Assembly: GCF_030864355.1 (NCBI RefSeq)
Contig: NC_083394.1
Span: 3,038,001-3,102,000, forward strand
DNA length: 64,000 bases
DNA from: Cutaneotrichosporon cavernicola
Taxonomy: Eukaryota > Basidiomycota > Tremellomycetes > Trichosporonales > Trichosporonaceae
Reading direction: 5' to 3'
This document shows, piece by piece, positions 1 to 10,871 of the stretch. The translations under genes and the position numbers were made by a program. How positions within the stretch are numbered: the first letter of the stretch is position 1; every line of letters starts with the position of its first letter. The notes under the pieces were generated by a model that was given only the letters and a program-made list of their open reading frames with translations, did no database searches and had not been told where the DNA came from.

Positions 1-74
1 GCAGCCAAGAGGAGCAAGGTGAGGGTGATGGCGAGTGCGGCGAGGAGAGGTCGCGAGGCGCGTGGTAGTACCAT
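1..74 (-). CDS. N-terminus of a secreted or membrane protein, cut by the left edge
   Basis: On the minus strand an ATG at 74 opens a frame that runs off the window: a short basic start (MVLPRASRP) followed by a run of Leu, Ala, Ile and Thr. This is the shape of a signal peptide or signal anchor. Only about 24 residues are present, so no family can be named. It is divergent from the gene at 828 and shares its 750-base upstream region. The start is inferred from the hydrophobic segment; a chance frame is possible but this composition is unusual by chance. Confidence 0.5.
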   Translation of the reverse strand, partial: MVLPRASRPLLAALAITLTLLLLA

Positions 75-827
75 TGTGCCTGCGTTTATTTGTGAAAGGT
101 GGAAGGTGGTGGTTTGGTTGATTGAAAGATGGGTGTGTGCACAGTATGACCGAGTGGTAAGTTGGGGCGGTCTGTTGAAGTGGAGGGCTACGTATCGCGT
201 GGAGAGGGTAAGGCTGTCTGCTCCCGCTATTCGCCCTGTATCCCTGTTCCCACCTCGCCCTGTTTCAGTTCCCACCTCGCCTCGTCTCCTCGCTACCGAA
301 AGAACCTCCGTATCCTTATATAATCGTGGGACTCTGATTCCCCCATTCGATGTATCTCATTCCGTTTACACACTACTGACTGACAAAAGGACCTATCAAA
401 GCGGGAACGAAATTACCTAAAGTACGCAGCGCTTCATAGACTAGGAAGACATGCATGCTGGCAGCAGGGTATCCGACTCGGCTTGCTCTGTCCAAGATGG
501 AAAGCGCTGTAACGCTCACTTACTCTGCTGGCTCGGGGATCGGCAAGCTCGACCACATGAAAAACTCCGTCCAGTGACGTGTGACCAAACGCAGTGCGCC
601 CCTCACCTTTGACCTGCCCCTGGCGATAGCCTGGAGCGTCACGGCTCACCTCACACACGCAGCTCGCACCGCTCGTCGTGCAACGCTGCCGATGTGCAGA
701 GCGTGTCTATGCCATCACTGTTCCTGGTAAATGACACTCGTCGCACCCCGTCCACCATCACAGCATGTCGATATAGGACGCCCCTTCCGACAACTGGCAT
801 CAACCGCCTCTACCTCTCACAACCACC
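75..827. other. Divergent intergenic region
   Basis: Upstream region shared by the left-edge minus gene and the plus gene at 828. It holds a TTATATA-like stretch near 316 and no convincing coding frame; the short frames present have random composition. Confidence 0.5.
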
Positions 828-2186
828 ATGGAGTCAACGAGGTCGTTCTCTCGCACCCAAGGCTATTCTCGCGACGGGCACTCCCACGACGGACACTCTC
901 ACGACGGACGCCTATCTCCACCATTGTCACTCCCCAGCTTACCGTCCACAGCGTCGTTGGCGTCATTATCGTCGTCCGAGCCGTCAGAGGCTGGGCCCGA
1001 GAAGGAGCGCAGCTCCTCGATGAAAGTCGCGTCAGGCCTCCCCCGCAATATCACGCCTCCGCAAAGTTCCCCCGTCACCTCTTCTCAACTGCGCCATCAC
1101 TCCAGCAACTTTACCCCCCGCTCGTATTCCCCATCACCCGTGTCGCCAGCAGCGATATCGCCAGCTTCGACAAGCTTGTGGTACCCAAACAACAGCGAGG
1201 TCAGCAGGCACTCCTCGTCCAACACGATCGTCGCCTCAACTCCTGAGCTGCGCCGCCACTCGATCAACACATGGAGAGCCGGTGTCTCGACCTCTCAGCC
1301 ACTGAAGATTCCGACGCGCCGTTCGTCGATGCTCGCGTCGACGTACCCGATTACCGCCGCGTCCCGTTCATCCATGGCCAACTCGTCGGCGACAATGCGC
1401 GATTCAATTCACACGTCTTCTTCACCGACGCCGCGTGGTGCGATCCCCACGGACCCCTCTTACCCCTTGCGCCGTTCGATTCCCACTGCCTCATCACTGA
1501 CCCCGCGCGGTTCGCGCTCCGCAGACCCTTCACGTACCCTGCGTCCAGCGGTACCCTCTCCGACACCGCACCGTCAGATCCCCACCCGCTCGCCTACCTC
1601 TCGCCGTCTCCCCACCACCACTTCGCGACGGATGGAGGGCGGCAGTCGTGAGGCGCACCGCGACGTGAGCCGCCGCTATCATCGCCACACGATCCACTCG
1701 CCACAGATGGCCCGGACCAACCGCAGCCTTGGAGACAACTCTAGACCCGCATCTGCCACCGCGGTGAATCGCTTGTCGGTCCCTGAGCCTCTCTCCAAGT
1801 TGCAAAACGACAGTCGCCGTCTAGACATGGGCTCGTTTCCCGACGTCCGGCACACACTCGAGCGGTACAATTTTACACGGGCCACTGGAACTGCGACACA
1901 GCTGAACCAACGCACGCATAGGCTCTCCGCTTCCATCGGAAGCAGCCCGTCCCTCTCCAGTGTGGTCGCAGCACAGACCAGCACGATCGAGGCGCAGGCG
2001 ACTGTGATAGCACTGCAGCGCGGCCAAATTTTGGAGCTTGAGCGTGATGCCAAAACCATGGCTTTGGGTTTCCAGCAGAGAACATTTGACTTGGAAGACA
2101 TGCAGAGCGAACGAAACTACTGGCGCCACATGGCTGAGATGTGGCACGACCGGTGCGAGGCATTGTGCACCCGCCACGGTATTTGA
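828..2186 (+). CDS. Ser/Thr/Pro-rich low-complexity protein with C-terminal coiled coil
   Basis: Single-exon frame of 452 aa. Residues 1 to about 370 are low complexity, rich in Ser, Thr, Pro and Arg, with loose repeats of a TPRG/DPS-type motif around 195-260, so this part is probably disordered and possibly phosphorylated. The last 75 or so residues change character: a heptad-like helix rich in Glu, Gln, Leu and Ala with RNYWRHMAEMWHDR near the end, suggesting a dimerising coiled coil. No catalytic motif or membrane segment is visible. The ATG at 828 is the first in the frame. Two other frames stay open across the same DNA but lack the coil. A cytoskeletal or signalling scaffold is possible; the family was not recognised. 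Confidence 0.7.
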   Translation: MESTRSFSRTQGYSRDGHSHDGHSHDGRLSPPLSLPSLPSTASLASLSSSEPSEAGPEKERSSSMKVASGLPRNITPPQSSPVTSSQLRHHSSNFTPRSYSPSPVSPAAISPASTSLWYPNNSEVSRHSSSNTIVASTPELRRHSINTWRAGVSTSQPLKIPTRRSSMLASTYPITAASRSSMANSSATMRDSIHTSSSPTPRGAIPTDPSYPLRRSIPTASSLTPRGSRSADPSRTLRPAVPSPTPHRQIPTRSPTSRRLPTTTSRRMEGGSREAHRDVSRRYHRHTIHSPQMARTNRSLGDNSRPASATAVNRLSVPEPLSKLQNDSRRLDMGSFPDVRHTLERYNFTRATGTATQLNQRTHRLSASIGSSPSLSSVVAAQTSTIEAQATVIALQRGQILELERDAKTMALGFQQRTFDLEDMQSERNYWRHMAEMWHDRCEALCTRHGI

Positions 2187-2772
2187 GCCGACGAGGGGCA
2201 TTCTCAGCTAGTCTGTGCTAAGAAGGAAGGGCGTAGGTACCCAGCATGTTTGTGGTGGTGGGGAGAGGGCGCCTCGGGATGAACGACGACCTGCAGTGTT
2301 GAATATTAACCTCTAGGCTCGTCACAAAGGCTTTATCAGGAGCCGATTTTGCTCAACAATGCGGCAAGTTTAGAAGATCAGATGCATTGGTGAACAAGTC
2401 TTTCGGGAAGCTGTTAGCCGGAGAGTCTAGTAAGAACACCAGCTCTCCCTCATCTGAGACCCTCATGAGGACTGGGGCCAGCTGAATTCAGCATTTATGT
2501 CCTATTCCTCTCCTTGGAACGACCCCCACTGATGCAAGAAGGCCGACTCGTACCAACGAGCGTCGTGTCTAGGGCGGTACGCAGTTGTCTTCTTCCCCAA
2601 CGCCGGTCGGCTGGCAGTCGTACCGCTTGGATATCGTCGCATTCCGTTATCGCTATCGCTTATCTGCCGCTGCCTATCCATCTGGTCCCGTCACCACGTG
2701 GCTGCATCATTCCGGTGCTGTAGCACACAGCCACAGCCCCCTCCACTTATCCACTTAACCCACAACCAGACG
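2187..2772. other. Intergenic region
   Basis: Terminator region of the 828 gene and promoter of the 2773 gene. No coding frame, RNA gene or repeat was recognised. Confidence 0.4.
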
Positions 2773-4029
2773 ATGACCGCCTACCACCTCCCCCACTCCC
2801 CTCAGAACCGGGTATTGGACAGGTTCAGCACGCTCCCCGACGACGCAGAAGGGGAGGATGGCCTGGTACCTTTGTGGTCGCTCCTCCTCGCCCTCCTCGA
2901 CCGGGACGTCACCACCGCCAATGAAGCCATCGACCTCCTGGGCGAGATTGCCGTCCTCCTTCGCGACAAGTCAGGCGACTACACTACTCTCCGGAATGTG
3001 TTACCGGGATACATGTCGTGCTGGCCCAAGATCGTCGGCCACGCCCGAGCCCTCTCCACATTCGAACCAACCCTGCCCCTCCTGGTACCTGGCGAGACAC
3101 GCATCATACCCCGCCCACACCTCCAGAGCATGGTTGCGCACCAGTTTCTCACGACACTGATGCGTCCGCCACACCGCCCCGATGAGGAGAACGGGTGGGC
3201 AGATTTCGAGATCTGGTATCATTCGGAACTACCACACCAAGCCGCGGCGGAGATGTATCTCGCCGGAGTACTCACGTTCCTCGGCAAGGACGCAGATGGA
3301 GATGTCCAGTTCGACTTCCGAGCTCCGGTATCGCCACATCTCGACGTTCCGATGGCGCCAATCCGTATCTCCCTGATGGAAGAGTACGTCGCGCCGCATC
3401 CAGATGCCATGGTCGTCTCCGCAAACCAGGTTATTGGTTTCGGCCGCTCCGCAACCCAAGAAGAGATCTATTTCGGTTGTGCCCCGGAGGTCTGCCCCGC
3501 CGTCCTCTTCGTTCCCCCTCTCGGAGCCTCGGCACTCATCATCTCCTCCGTCTCGCCCACATTGCGAATCAGGGGTGCGCGTCGCCAAATCTCGTCGGAA
3601 ATCGCGACCCAAACGCCCCACACTTTTGTGCTCATGGACGCGCTCGAGCTCGACGAGGCAGATTCGGGAGATCTTCATCCAGACAATATGGACCGCGAAA
3701 TCGCCAAAGCGGCCACGGCGTTTGGCGGGGTTGGCGGGGTTGATGGGACTGGCGGGACTGGTGGATCTGGTGGGCCGCGCCGCATCGCGACGCCAGCATG
3801 GGGCTGCGGCGCGTTCTGCGGAGATCCAGGCGTCAAGCTCCCCCTCCTGTGGATCGCGGCGTCAAGTGCTGGTGTGAGTCTGGAGGTACTCGTCGACCCA
3901 CCTCACCATGTCGTTGCGCGCGCGTTTGAGCGTTTCGTCAACCGATGGGAAGGGACTGCGGCCGAGTTGCGCGCGCGCTTGGGTGCGATCCCTCCATGCT
4001 CGGGCGAGGATGTACTAGCCGCCCTTTGA
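2773..4029 (+). CDS. Poly(ADP-ribose) glycohydrolase-like protein (PARG family)
   Basis: 418 aa, single exon. PARG enzymes cut ribose-ribose bonds of poly(ADP-ribose). The PARG landmarks occur in order: a helical N-terminal half; then GFGRSATQEEIYF at 222-234, matching the GGG-X(6-8)-QEE signature with the catalytic pair E230-E231; then the strand AWGCGAFCGDP at 342-352, matching the conserved WGCGAFGGD block, followed by a LPLLWIAAS helix. A Gly-rich insert (GGVGGVDGTGGTGG type) at about 317-335 separates the last two. The first signature glycines are altered (GFG rather than GGG), so activity is uncertain while the Glu pair is kept. The ATG at 2773 was chosen over the in-frame one at 2698 because homology-like sequence starts later and the upstream part looks like 5' UTR. 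The family call comes from motif memory, not a search. Confidence 0.72.
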   Translation: MTAYHLPHSPQNRVLDRFSTLPDDAEGEDGLVPLWSLLLALLDRDVTTANEAIDLLGEIAVLLRDKSGDYTTLRNVLPGYMSCWPKIVGHARALSTFEPTLPLLVPGETRIIPRPHLQSMVAHQFLTTLMRPPHRPDEENGWADFEIWYHSELPHQAAAEMYLAGVLTFLGKDADGDVQFDFRAPVSPHLDVPMAPIRISLMEEYVAPHPDAMVVSANQVIGFGRSATQEEIYFGCAPEVCPAVLFVPPLGASALIISSVSPTLRIRGARRQISSEIATQTPHTFVLMDALELDEADSGDLHPDNMDREIAKAATAFGGVGGVDGTGGTGGSGGPRRIATPAWGCGAFCGDPGVKLPLLWIAASSAGVSLEVLVDPPHHVVARAFERFVNRWEGTAAELRARLGAIPPCSGEDVLAAL

Positions 4030-5030
4030 GGCCAACTTGATGGTTGGCGGGTACACTGTCTATACTGAGAGCCGCAGAGTCTCTCAAGAAAGCAGCTCGA
4101 TACGACGCTCGACAATAACACGGGCTCAGGCTGAGTCGAAGCGCCCTATGGAAGGTGGAAGGCGCGGCGGAGGCGGCGTCAGCCTCACAGCCGCAGTGAC
4201 GAGGCGACGTAGTGCGGCGAATGCCGAACAGTGGGGCGGCGGTCCAGCACCGTACCCAAATAATGCGGCTGCTGTGGATCTGGACTGGAGGATAAAGAGG
4301 ATTTGTGAGAGGTGAGAGTCGGGTGGGACTGGGTGAGGAAGATGAACAGCGAGTCAGCTCACACCTCAGTTCAAGTACTCATCAAACGCTTACTGCCGGG
4401 ATCGCACTTGAGAGTCATCTTACGTTGAAGACCGGAGAGGACAGAGAAAAACCTCGAACCAGAGGCCGCCGCGGCGTACTCTCGCAAGGCAGCGGTTAGT
4501 GTTGGCTGTCATCCACACCTGGCCGATAATACCTTCCTTCAACCCCACACCAAACCCCGAGCCTGCCCCATTGTTTCACTGCGCCGCCGATATAGCGTTC
4601 GCTCGCTGCCCAGCTTGTCGCAGCAGTCAGCAGAGTTGAATCTTGAAATGTGTTAGATGCATTGGATGAGTGTCGAGAAGTGATACTCGCGAGCCGGGAT
4701 CTACAGCTGACATGTTAGCCATTTGCTTCCGTTTCACGTCATATTACAGAGAAGATTGTCGTCACTACCAAACACCTCCTCATCGCGATCGACAGCATGC
4801 ATCCCCATTTCATCACCACATCTCACCCTATTACGCAAACTTTGCAACTACCTACTCCGCTTCCCATGCCCGATTAAATTAGCCTATCAAGAACGGGCGC
4901 TTCAAACACCAACGACCAACTCGTATTCGACTGCCCGACCTCGATAGCCAGGCCCACGCTCACTAAAGATTGACAGAACAGGCCGACCACATGCCCATCA
5001 AACACCTTGCCACGCTTTCGGCCAAAAGCA
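4030..5030. other. Intergenic region
   Basis: About 1 kb between the PARG-like gene and the tRNA-Arg gene. Purine-rich in the first third. Several short frames of random composition; nothing supported. Confidence 0.4.
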
Positions 5031-5112
5031 AGCGCCCTGCCGGAGTCGAACCGACGATCTTGGCCAGACCGGGAACCGGAAGACCACGCCTTAGCCTCTT
5101 GGCCAAGAGCGC
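5031..5112 (-). tRNA. tRNA-Arg(CCG) with 9-nt intron
   Basis: Minus-strand cloverleaf. Acceptor GCGCTCT (5112-5106) pairs with AGGGCGC (5038-5032) with one G-U. D stem GCC/GGC. Anticodon stem TGGTC/GGCCA. T arm GTCGG-TTCGACT-CCGGC. The anticodon loop is 16 nt; removing 9 nt after position 37 (5075-5067) leaves a 7-nt loop TTCCGGT with anticodon CCG, which reads the Arg codon CGG. Confidence 0.9.
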
Positions 5113-5991
5113 GTACTTGGTGATCTTGTGCGGGAACGAGGAGGGATGTGCCGTATCGAGTAGGGGACGACGAGAGGCACCAGCCATTGGAGACTTGGGG
5201 AGAAACAGGACCCTTGGTGTCGGCCGGGAGGTAGGTCTTGTTCATTCATATGGAGTTGACTGACAGGGATGAGGACGAGATCGTGTGGCCAACGTCGCTA
5301 CATCCACTGCACCGTTTGATTGTTGATTGTTGGATCTCCTGCCACCCAGACTCGTCGGGGGTAGGAAACGATGTGCACGAGACCATAACCTTCGGTGTTG
5401 TCACGGTGGTACGCTGAGATGCGTCGGGGTCCGACTCACGTGAGCACTAGCTCGACTTGACCACGCACTCAATGAGAGCAGGATGGTAAAGGGCGCCAGA
5501 GTCTACGAGATTGTGCACTGAAGAATTGACCCGTTGTATGGGCTCTGCGATTCGCCAAAACCAAGCTTGGTCACACCGATCGCCTACCTGGTGAGCACAG
5601 ACCAGCTTGATGGGAGCGCACGGCCAACCGCAGATACCTCTACAACTGTCTCTGCTTGCCCCAAGTGCTGAGGTGAGAAAGGCTGCCCATGACAGAGACT
5701 CTGCTTTGGGCCTTGCTGAAGTCGGCGAATGCTAGACTAAAATCCACCACTCACCACTCGCCCCTTATCGTGGCTTCTCATCCGTGCAACAACGGTGCGA
5801 GCATCCTTTATTCCTCACATTCTTCCTGATAATGGCCGTGCAGAGATAAGCACACCTTACTGCACATATCTTTCTTCCACGTACTTGTGACAGTTAAACC
5901 ACCATCCGTCATTCCGTCTTGCGGCCAACACTGCCATACCTCGCCGCTCTTCACCAGCACGTCCACGAAGCGCAGGTTACTCCCTCTCCAA
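5113..5991. other. Intergenic region
   Basis: About 880 bases between the tRNA-Arg gene and the small membrane protein gene. No supported feature. Confidence 0.4.
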
Positions 5992-6535
5992 ATGATGCCT
6001 AATCTTACTGGCTCCCAATCCCCCTCACCCGCACAATGGCCCACGGCATCCCCAGGACCCAGCCCTATCACCTGGACACCAACGCCTACTGCGCTTTACC
6101 AACCCATCCCCCAGCCCTACGTGAGCCCAACCGCGTCACCGCTGACCATAGGCTCAGTACCAGGGCAACAATCTCCTCGCCTATCCACTATACACCCGCC
6201 GGTCTGGAGGACCCATTGCGCGATCTGGAAACCCGATGCACTACTCCTATGGCGCAGTCGGGTCGACTCGTGCGGTGAGGCATACCATGGGAGGGAGGTG
6301 GGCGCACCCTTCATACCTCAAACCCAAACCCCACCACACCCCTGACCACGCCCACTACTCCTACCACCCCCCCAACCCCAGCCCCCACTCCATCTCCCGC
6401 CCCGTCTCCCCCTCCTCGACGATCCTAACCATCGACACGACTCGACCCGCGCCCCGCGCATTTCGCATCCTCGCTGCACTCTTATTCGTTCTCCTCGCCG
6501 TCCTAACCATTTTCATGATCTTAGCGTCAAGATGA
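5992..6535 (+). CDS. Small Pro-rich tail-anchored membrane protein
   Basis: Two exons, 5992-6120 and 6158-6535, give 168 aa. The 37-nt intron starts GTGAGC, has CTGAC before CTCAG, lies in phase 0 and restores an exact frame, which supports the model. The first 140 residues are rich in Pro, Ser, Thr, Tyr and His. The C-terminus is one hydrophobic helix, about 21 residues of Leu, Val, Ala and Ile (FRILAALLFVLLAVLTIFMI), followed only by LASR. This is the layout of a tail-anchored protein with its N-terminus in the cytosol. No signal peptide. A second ATG follows directly (5995). Family not recognised. Confidence 0.6.
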
Positions 6536-7325
6536 GGCCGTTCGTTGATATGTAGGTTCGTCGGCTAAACGATCCAAGAACCATTATAAGCCATAATATA
6601 TGTCTATCCCGTTTGCCGTTGAGAAAGTGACTCCGTACGTCTACCCTACGATGTGGGATGCACTGGCTGTATAACTTCAGTCCGAATTGTCTGGCGCAAC
6701 TGGCCACACAGGAATCAAGACTCACTGTCAGACTGAACAGAGAGCTGGTGGATATCGGATTGTACGCGTTTCAGGTGGATGGAAATTTCCGGGACCCACA
6801 GCAAAGTCCTCCAGACGCGACTGACTTTGGTGGGGATCGGCCACGGCCACGTGGATGTCGGCCGAGGTTACACTCATCATGCCTACTGCATGCGGTGACA
6901 AGACAACATGGTCATACTCTCTTCCATCCTCCGTCCTACTTGATCTGCGCCTCACTCGCTTCTCTTAAGAAGCAAGCACCAGAACAACTCGGCATGGTGA
7001 ACGTTTCACTGGAATCTCGCCTCAACGCGTCGCCAGTCTAGCGCAGGCGGTGCAACTCCAGTTTACCTGTCATCCCACAGCGACGCCACCAGGAACAGCA
7101 ACGGACCGTGCTCGACAGTGTACAGGTAGCTGGACGACATTGACTTTGGAGCGGTTGATGTTGTGTGCCCAACTGACTGACAATGAGCATGATCGGCGGA
7201 ACCAGAACAGCAGCGCTGTTCATCTCGGAAACGGAGGATTCCGCTGAAGCAGAAGTTCGATCACGACCATGAGCGCGAGGCAGCCTGGGTATGTGGTTGG
7301 GATAAAAGTTGGACAAATCATCGCT
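6536..7325. other. Intergenic region
   Basis: About 790 bases before tRNA-Ala. No supported feature on either strand. Confidence 0.4.
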
Positions 7326-7405
7326 GGGGGTGTAGCTCAGTGGTAGAGCGTCTCATTTGCAATGTCGAATTGAGAAGGCCTGGAGTTCAATCCTCCACTC
7401 CTCCA
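7326..7405 (+). tRNA. tRNA-Ala(TGC) with 8-nt intron
   Basis: Acceptor GGGGGTG pairs with CTCCTCC with the G3:U70 pair that marks tRNA-Ala and one T:T mismatch at 6:67. D arm GCTC/GAGC, anticodon stem TCTCA/TGAGA, T arm TGGAG-TTCAATC-CTCCA. The anticodon loop is 15 nt; the intron is 7362-7369 after A37, leaving anticodon TGC. Confidence 0.9.
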
Positions 7406-8837
7406 TCTTTTGCCGCCGGTAAGGGTGGTGGTAGGGAGGGCAGGGGCGGGGAGGGGCCCGGACTTGAACGAGGGATTTTGCAAGCTGTGTCTGAGGGAGA
7501 TGGAGGGAATGAAAGCATGATACAGGGATGATCTCCAACTGCCTCAGACCTAGCTTGTCTGTCGTCGGATATGTCTGTTGGGGTTCGTGGAGAGTAGTTG
7601 GGACGCTCCGTAACGCCTGCGATTCCTTCTCGGGCCACGACAGTTTCCCAACGAGATTAATCACGATAGCAGAGCTCGAATAGTACTCGCGACATTTGCT
7701 AGAATTTAGCCCGGTTCTCGACAATTTCAATGTACGTTCCCGGCGCCGACTGAATTAACGCATACCTCCCCACCCTAATCAGCAAAACACAGTCCAGAGG
7801 CAGCACAGCGCTACCTCATTATCTTGGTCTAAACCCTGAGCGCGGTTAACCCGGTCTGATCGAACCGGTCGAACTAGAGATTGGGCAGATGTGCGCCTGG
7901 TGGTGACTTTGTTCCTGCGGTAGCTGTGCTGAATTCCCGACTGCCCAGCGCCTCATCCGGAGGCAACGAATACCCTCCCACCCACCCACCAACTTGGAAC
8001 CTTTGATTGGCATAAAACTCAGCCACGTCGGGCGAAGCGCTAGCGACCAAAAACGTGCGCGCACGCTGAGTCGAACAGCGGTTGGCTCAGATACGGATAG
8101 AACTCCACAACGAACAGTGATAACCACCTACACTATACACGCCATGGTTAAAATGTTTGCAACATGGATTATAAAGTGGCCATTGGGGCTGTCTTCGTGC
8201 TGAGTGCTTCTGAACTGGATCAGATTTTTTAATCACTGATACATTTGACCACTACACCTTCCCTTCCTCATGGTAGTCACACCTCCATAGCACATCATTT
8301 CTTTGATAGCCTTGCGCCCCCTGTCTCTCCTAAATAAGCCTGTTTATTCATTGTAGACTTGTTCAAAGATGGATCATACTTGTATCCGGTCCACTAGTAG
8401 CTGATTAGACCTGGCTTGTCTCTCGCCATCCCTTGTGCCTTCTTCCACGGTCCCATCGTCCATAACCGCCACTTGTGTCTTGCCCTCCGGGGGTGTGGCA
8501 CAGGTTCCACACATTTTGGCGGCACCAAAGCCGCTACCCCTGCAGTATGTACCCCTCAACTCGTGGGAGCGTTCTTGCTTGCGCGCAGGTCAGATCCCAG
8601 ACAGACATGTAGATTGAAGAATCGATATTGACAAAGACTAGTGGTCGGTTCGTCGTACCTGTGAAGGTAATTGCGAACATGTAGCTTGTAGGCGGAGGAA
8701 GGTGGGTTGAAACCTTGTTCAATTGTGCGACGGTGTCACCGCACTGTGCAAGTCGCCAGTTGTCCACTAACCTTCTCTACTCGTCTCTCAAGCTCTCACT
8801 ACATACTGAATTTACACAACCCCCATTAGCAACATTG
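7406..8837. other. Intergenic region
   Basis: About 1.4 kb. A region near 7450-7550 is faintly tRNA-like but does not fold. Two small minus-strand frames (8374-8767) look slightly protein-like but have no clean start or splice. No supported gene. Confidence 0.4.
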
Positions 8838-9588
8838 ATGACAACTCGATCCTCCATGCCCTCCTGCGAACATCCCACCCGCCTGGGAGTTGAGTTGGAT
8901 TCCGCGCCCAACATCACCTCCCACTCTTCCCTCTCCGCTTCCCCCTCCTCCCCATCCTCTCCTCCCTGCCCAACCAGTCACCAGTACTCGCTTCCATTGA
9001 CCCAACGCCGCCTCGTAGCCCGCGAGCGAGTTGAGGCAATGCGAAAGTTTGACGAAGAATACGACCACCTTCGGCCACCCAAGCCCTTCCTCAAGACAGC
9101 TCGATACGACAGCCCCTTGCCTGAGTTCACCAAACTTTCCCCCGCAGTTCCTGGAATGGGTTGGCGCCGACGCATGGGTCTTCACCCGAAAGGCCCTCCT
9201 TTCAAGGACGGGCCGAACACTATTATGCCACGGACTACGAGACGGAAGACGGCGATTCTTGATAAGGAGAATATTCCCGTGCCACTCCTTCTCCACCCAG
9301 ATCCAGGTGAGCTTGCATAGCAATAGCAACGCATAGCTGACAGCAGCGCTGAATCGTACGGCCAATGACCTGAGTGGAAAAGCGGCGATAAACCGTTGTC
9401 AGGGACGACACCAATGCCAACACCAACGCCGGCGGGCTGTTGGGTCCTCTGAGGGAGAAAACTGTGATGATGCCTGTGATGAATATGCGCATCTCGACGG
9501 CCGAAATGGTCGCTCGCTCAAGTTCGGCGGGGACACATCTGCAAATACATGGTTCGCAGCTGCTGGCCCGAGCACATACAGGCGTTGA
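8838..9588 (+). CDS. Unknown two-exon protein
   Basis: Exon 1 is 8838-9306, exon 2 is 9347-9588, 236 aa. The 40-nt intron starts GTGAGC and ends CTGACAGCAG (acceptor could be 9343, adding one residue), phase 1. Residues 1-60 are Ser/Pro-rich. Residues 60-150 look structured and basic: LTQRRLVARERVEAMRKF, then PPKPFLKTARYD, GMGWRRRMGLHPKG and RTTRRKTAILDKENIPVP. Without splicing the frame stops at once after the donor (ELA), giving 160 aa. Exon 2 has no recognisable domain and could be spurious. The protein has no membrane segment. The Arg-rich part and the DKENIP stretch suggest a nuclear or cell-cycle protein, but that is a guess. Confidence 0.5.
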
Positions 9589-10534
9589 AAACACAGTTGC
9601 TCACGATACTCCCGAATACACGCCGTTTCCGGACACGCCTCTCGGTCGCGCCGATACTCAGTTAAGGACCAAACATGATTCGACGACGTCCTCACGATCA
9701 CATGACCTCTCATGGACACCGACTACTCTCAACTGGATCAAAATTCTTGTATCTTGCATTCCAATTGTTTCTTACGCGCCTGTATCACCAACATATATCC
9801 AGATCTAGCTCGGATGCAAACTGTATTATGTCGGGTTCTGATCCGAGCGGCTGTACCCCAGGGCGAGACTCTGCGGAGGCCATGGATCCACTGTGGTAAG
9901 CAAACCCCGGGGGCTTCTGTCAAGCAGGCGAGATGGAAGATGATCCTGTCGCCAGACTAACCCGGCACGACTGCCGTCGATGCTCCCTTGTCGTCGTAAC
10001 GATCGTTGTTCCTCTGGTCTTGACATCGCGCGTTCCTCTGGCCCGGGCCTCTGTCTCGGTCACGGTGTGGGTGCCAGCCTATTCAACCTTACATTGACTC
10101 AAGCTCAAATATCACAGCCTCTTATGCTGCGTTGCTCACGAACCGCCATGGCACAGCACCACACCCACCACTCAATCCATCTCAGCATGCCAGCCACCGT
10201 TTTCCACAAACTGTTAGACTCGCACCTCATGCGCTCTACAGGGAGCCATTGTTTCCGATTGGATGAAGACACACTTCTCCAAGTGAGCAGACGATCTCAG
10301 GTTGTCGTCATCGGCGGCCTGTCCCAACCGCCGGTATCAGTCGGCAAATGTTGGAGCTGTCATGGTAGGTTTTCACCTTGCCGGCGTCTCATTGCAGCCG
10401 ATACCTTGCAGTACACCTTTCTAGCCTATGAATACGATCACCTCTGACTACCGGAACGCAGTGGGAGGGCGCCTGCCCTACCCCGCCGACCTCCAGCCTG
10501 AATCTGGCGATTCCAGGCGGTATGCCAACATCAA
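9589..10534. other. Intergenic region
   Basis: About 950 bases up to tRNA-Arg(ACG). A 155-codon frame at 9980-10447 has random composition and was not accepted. Confidence 0.4.
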
Positions 10535-10619
10535 GGTCGCGTGGCGAAATGGCATCGCGTCTGACTACGATTACACTGTCGTGATCAGGAGATCGCGGGT
10601 TCGACCCCCGTCGTGACCT
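10535..10619 (+). tRNA. tRNA-Arg(ACG) with 13-nt intron
   Basis: Acceptor GGTCGCG pairs with CGTGACC. D stem GCG/CGC, anticodon stem TCTGA/TCAGG, T arm GCGGG-TTCGACC-CCCGT. The 20-nt loop reduces to 7 after removing 13 nt behind A37, leaving anticodon ACG (A34 read as inosine in eukaryotes). Confidence 0.88.
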
Positions 10620-10871
10620 GGAGCCGTAGAGGTTCTCTTTTGCCTCGGCATCAACATTTTAGTGTCCTCCAGGGGCCGTGTGCATTCACTGAACCTGTGG
10701 ACCTGGTTTGACAGGGAAATGATGTATGCATGCCCCACGAGTACGATGTTACAAGGGGTTGGTTGTCAACCGGTGTTTTGAGCTTCATGCTGACTTGTAT
10801 GTGAGGGAGCGATTACAGATGACCAGGGTGGTACCGACATGCTAGCCATGGGGTGCGCGATGTGGCCACAC

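Noticed and set aside
694..1246. Other frames open across the 828 gene
   Set aside because: Low-complexity C/T-rich DNA keeps all frames open; only the 452-aa frame ends in a coiled coil.
7450..7550. Possible minus-strand tRNA with a TTCAAGT loop
   Set aside because: T stem has a mismatch, and no D arm or acceptor partner is found.
8374..8767. Two small minus frames with protein-like stretches
   Set aside because: No convincing start or splice pair links them.
9980..10447. 155-codon plus frame
   Set aside because: Random composition with no domain or flanking gene signals.
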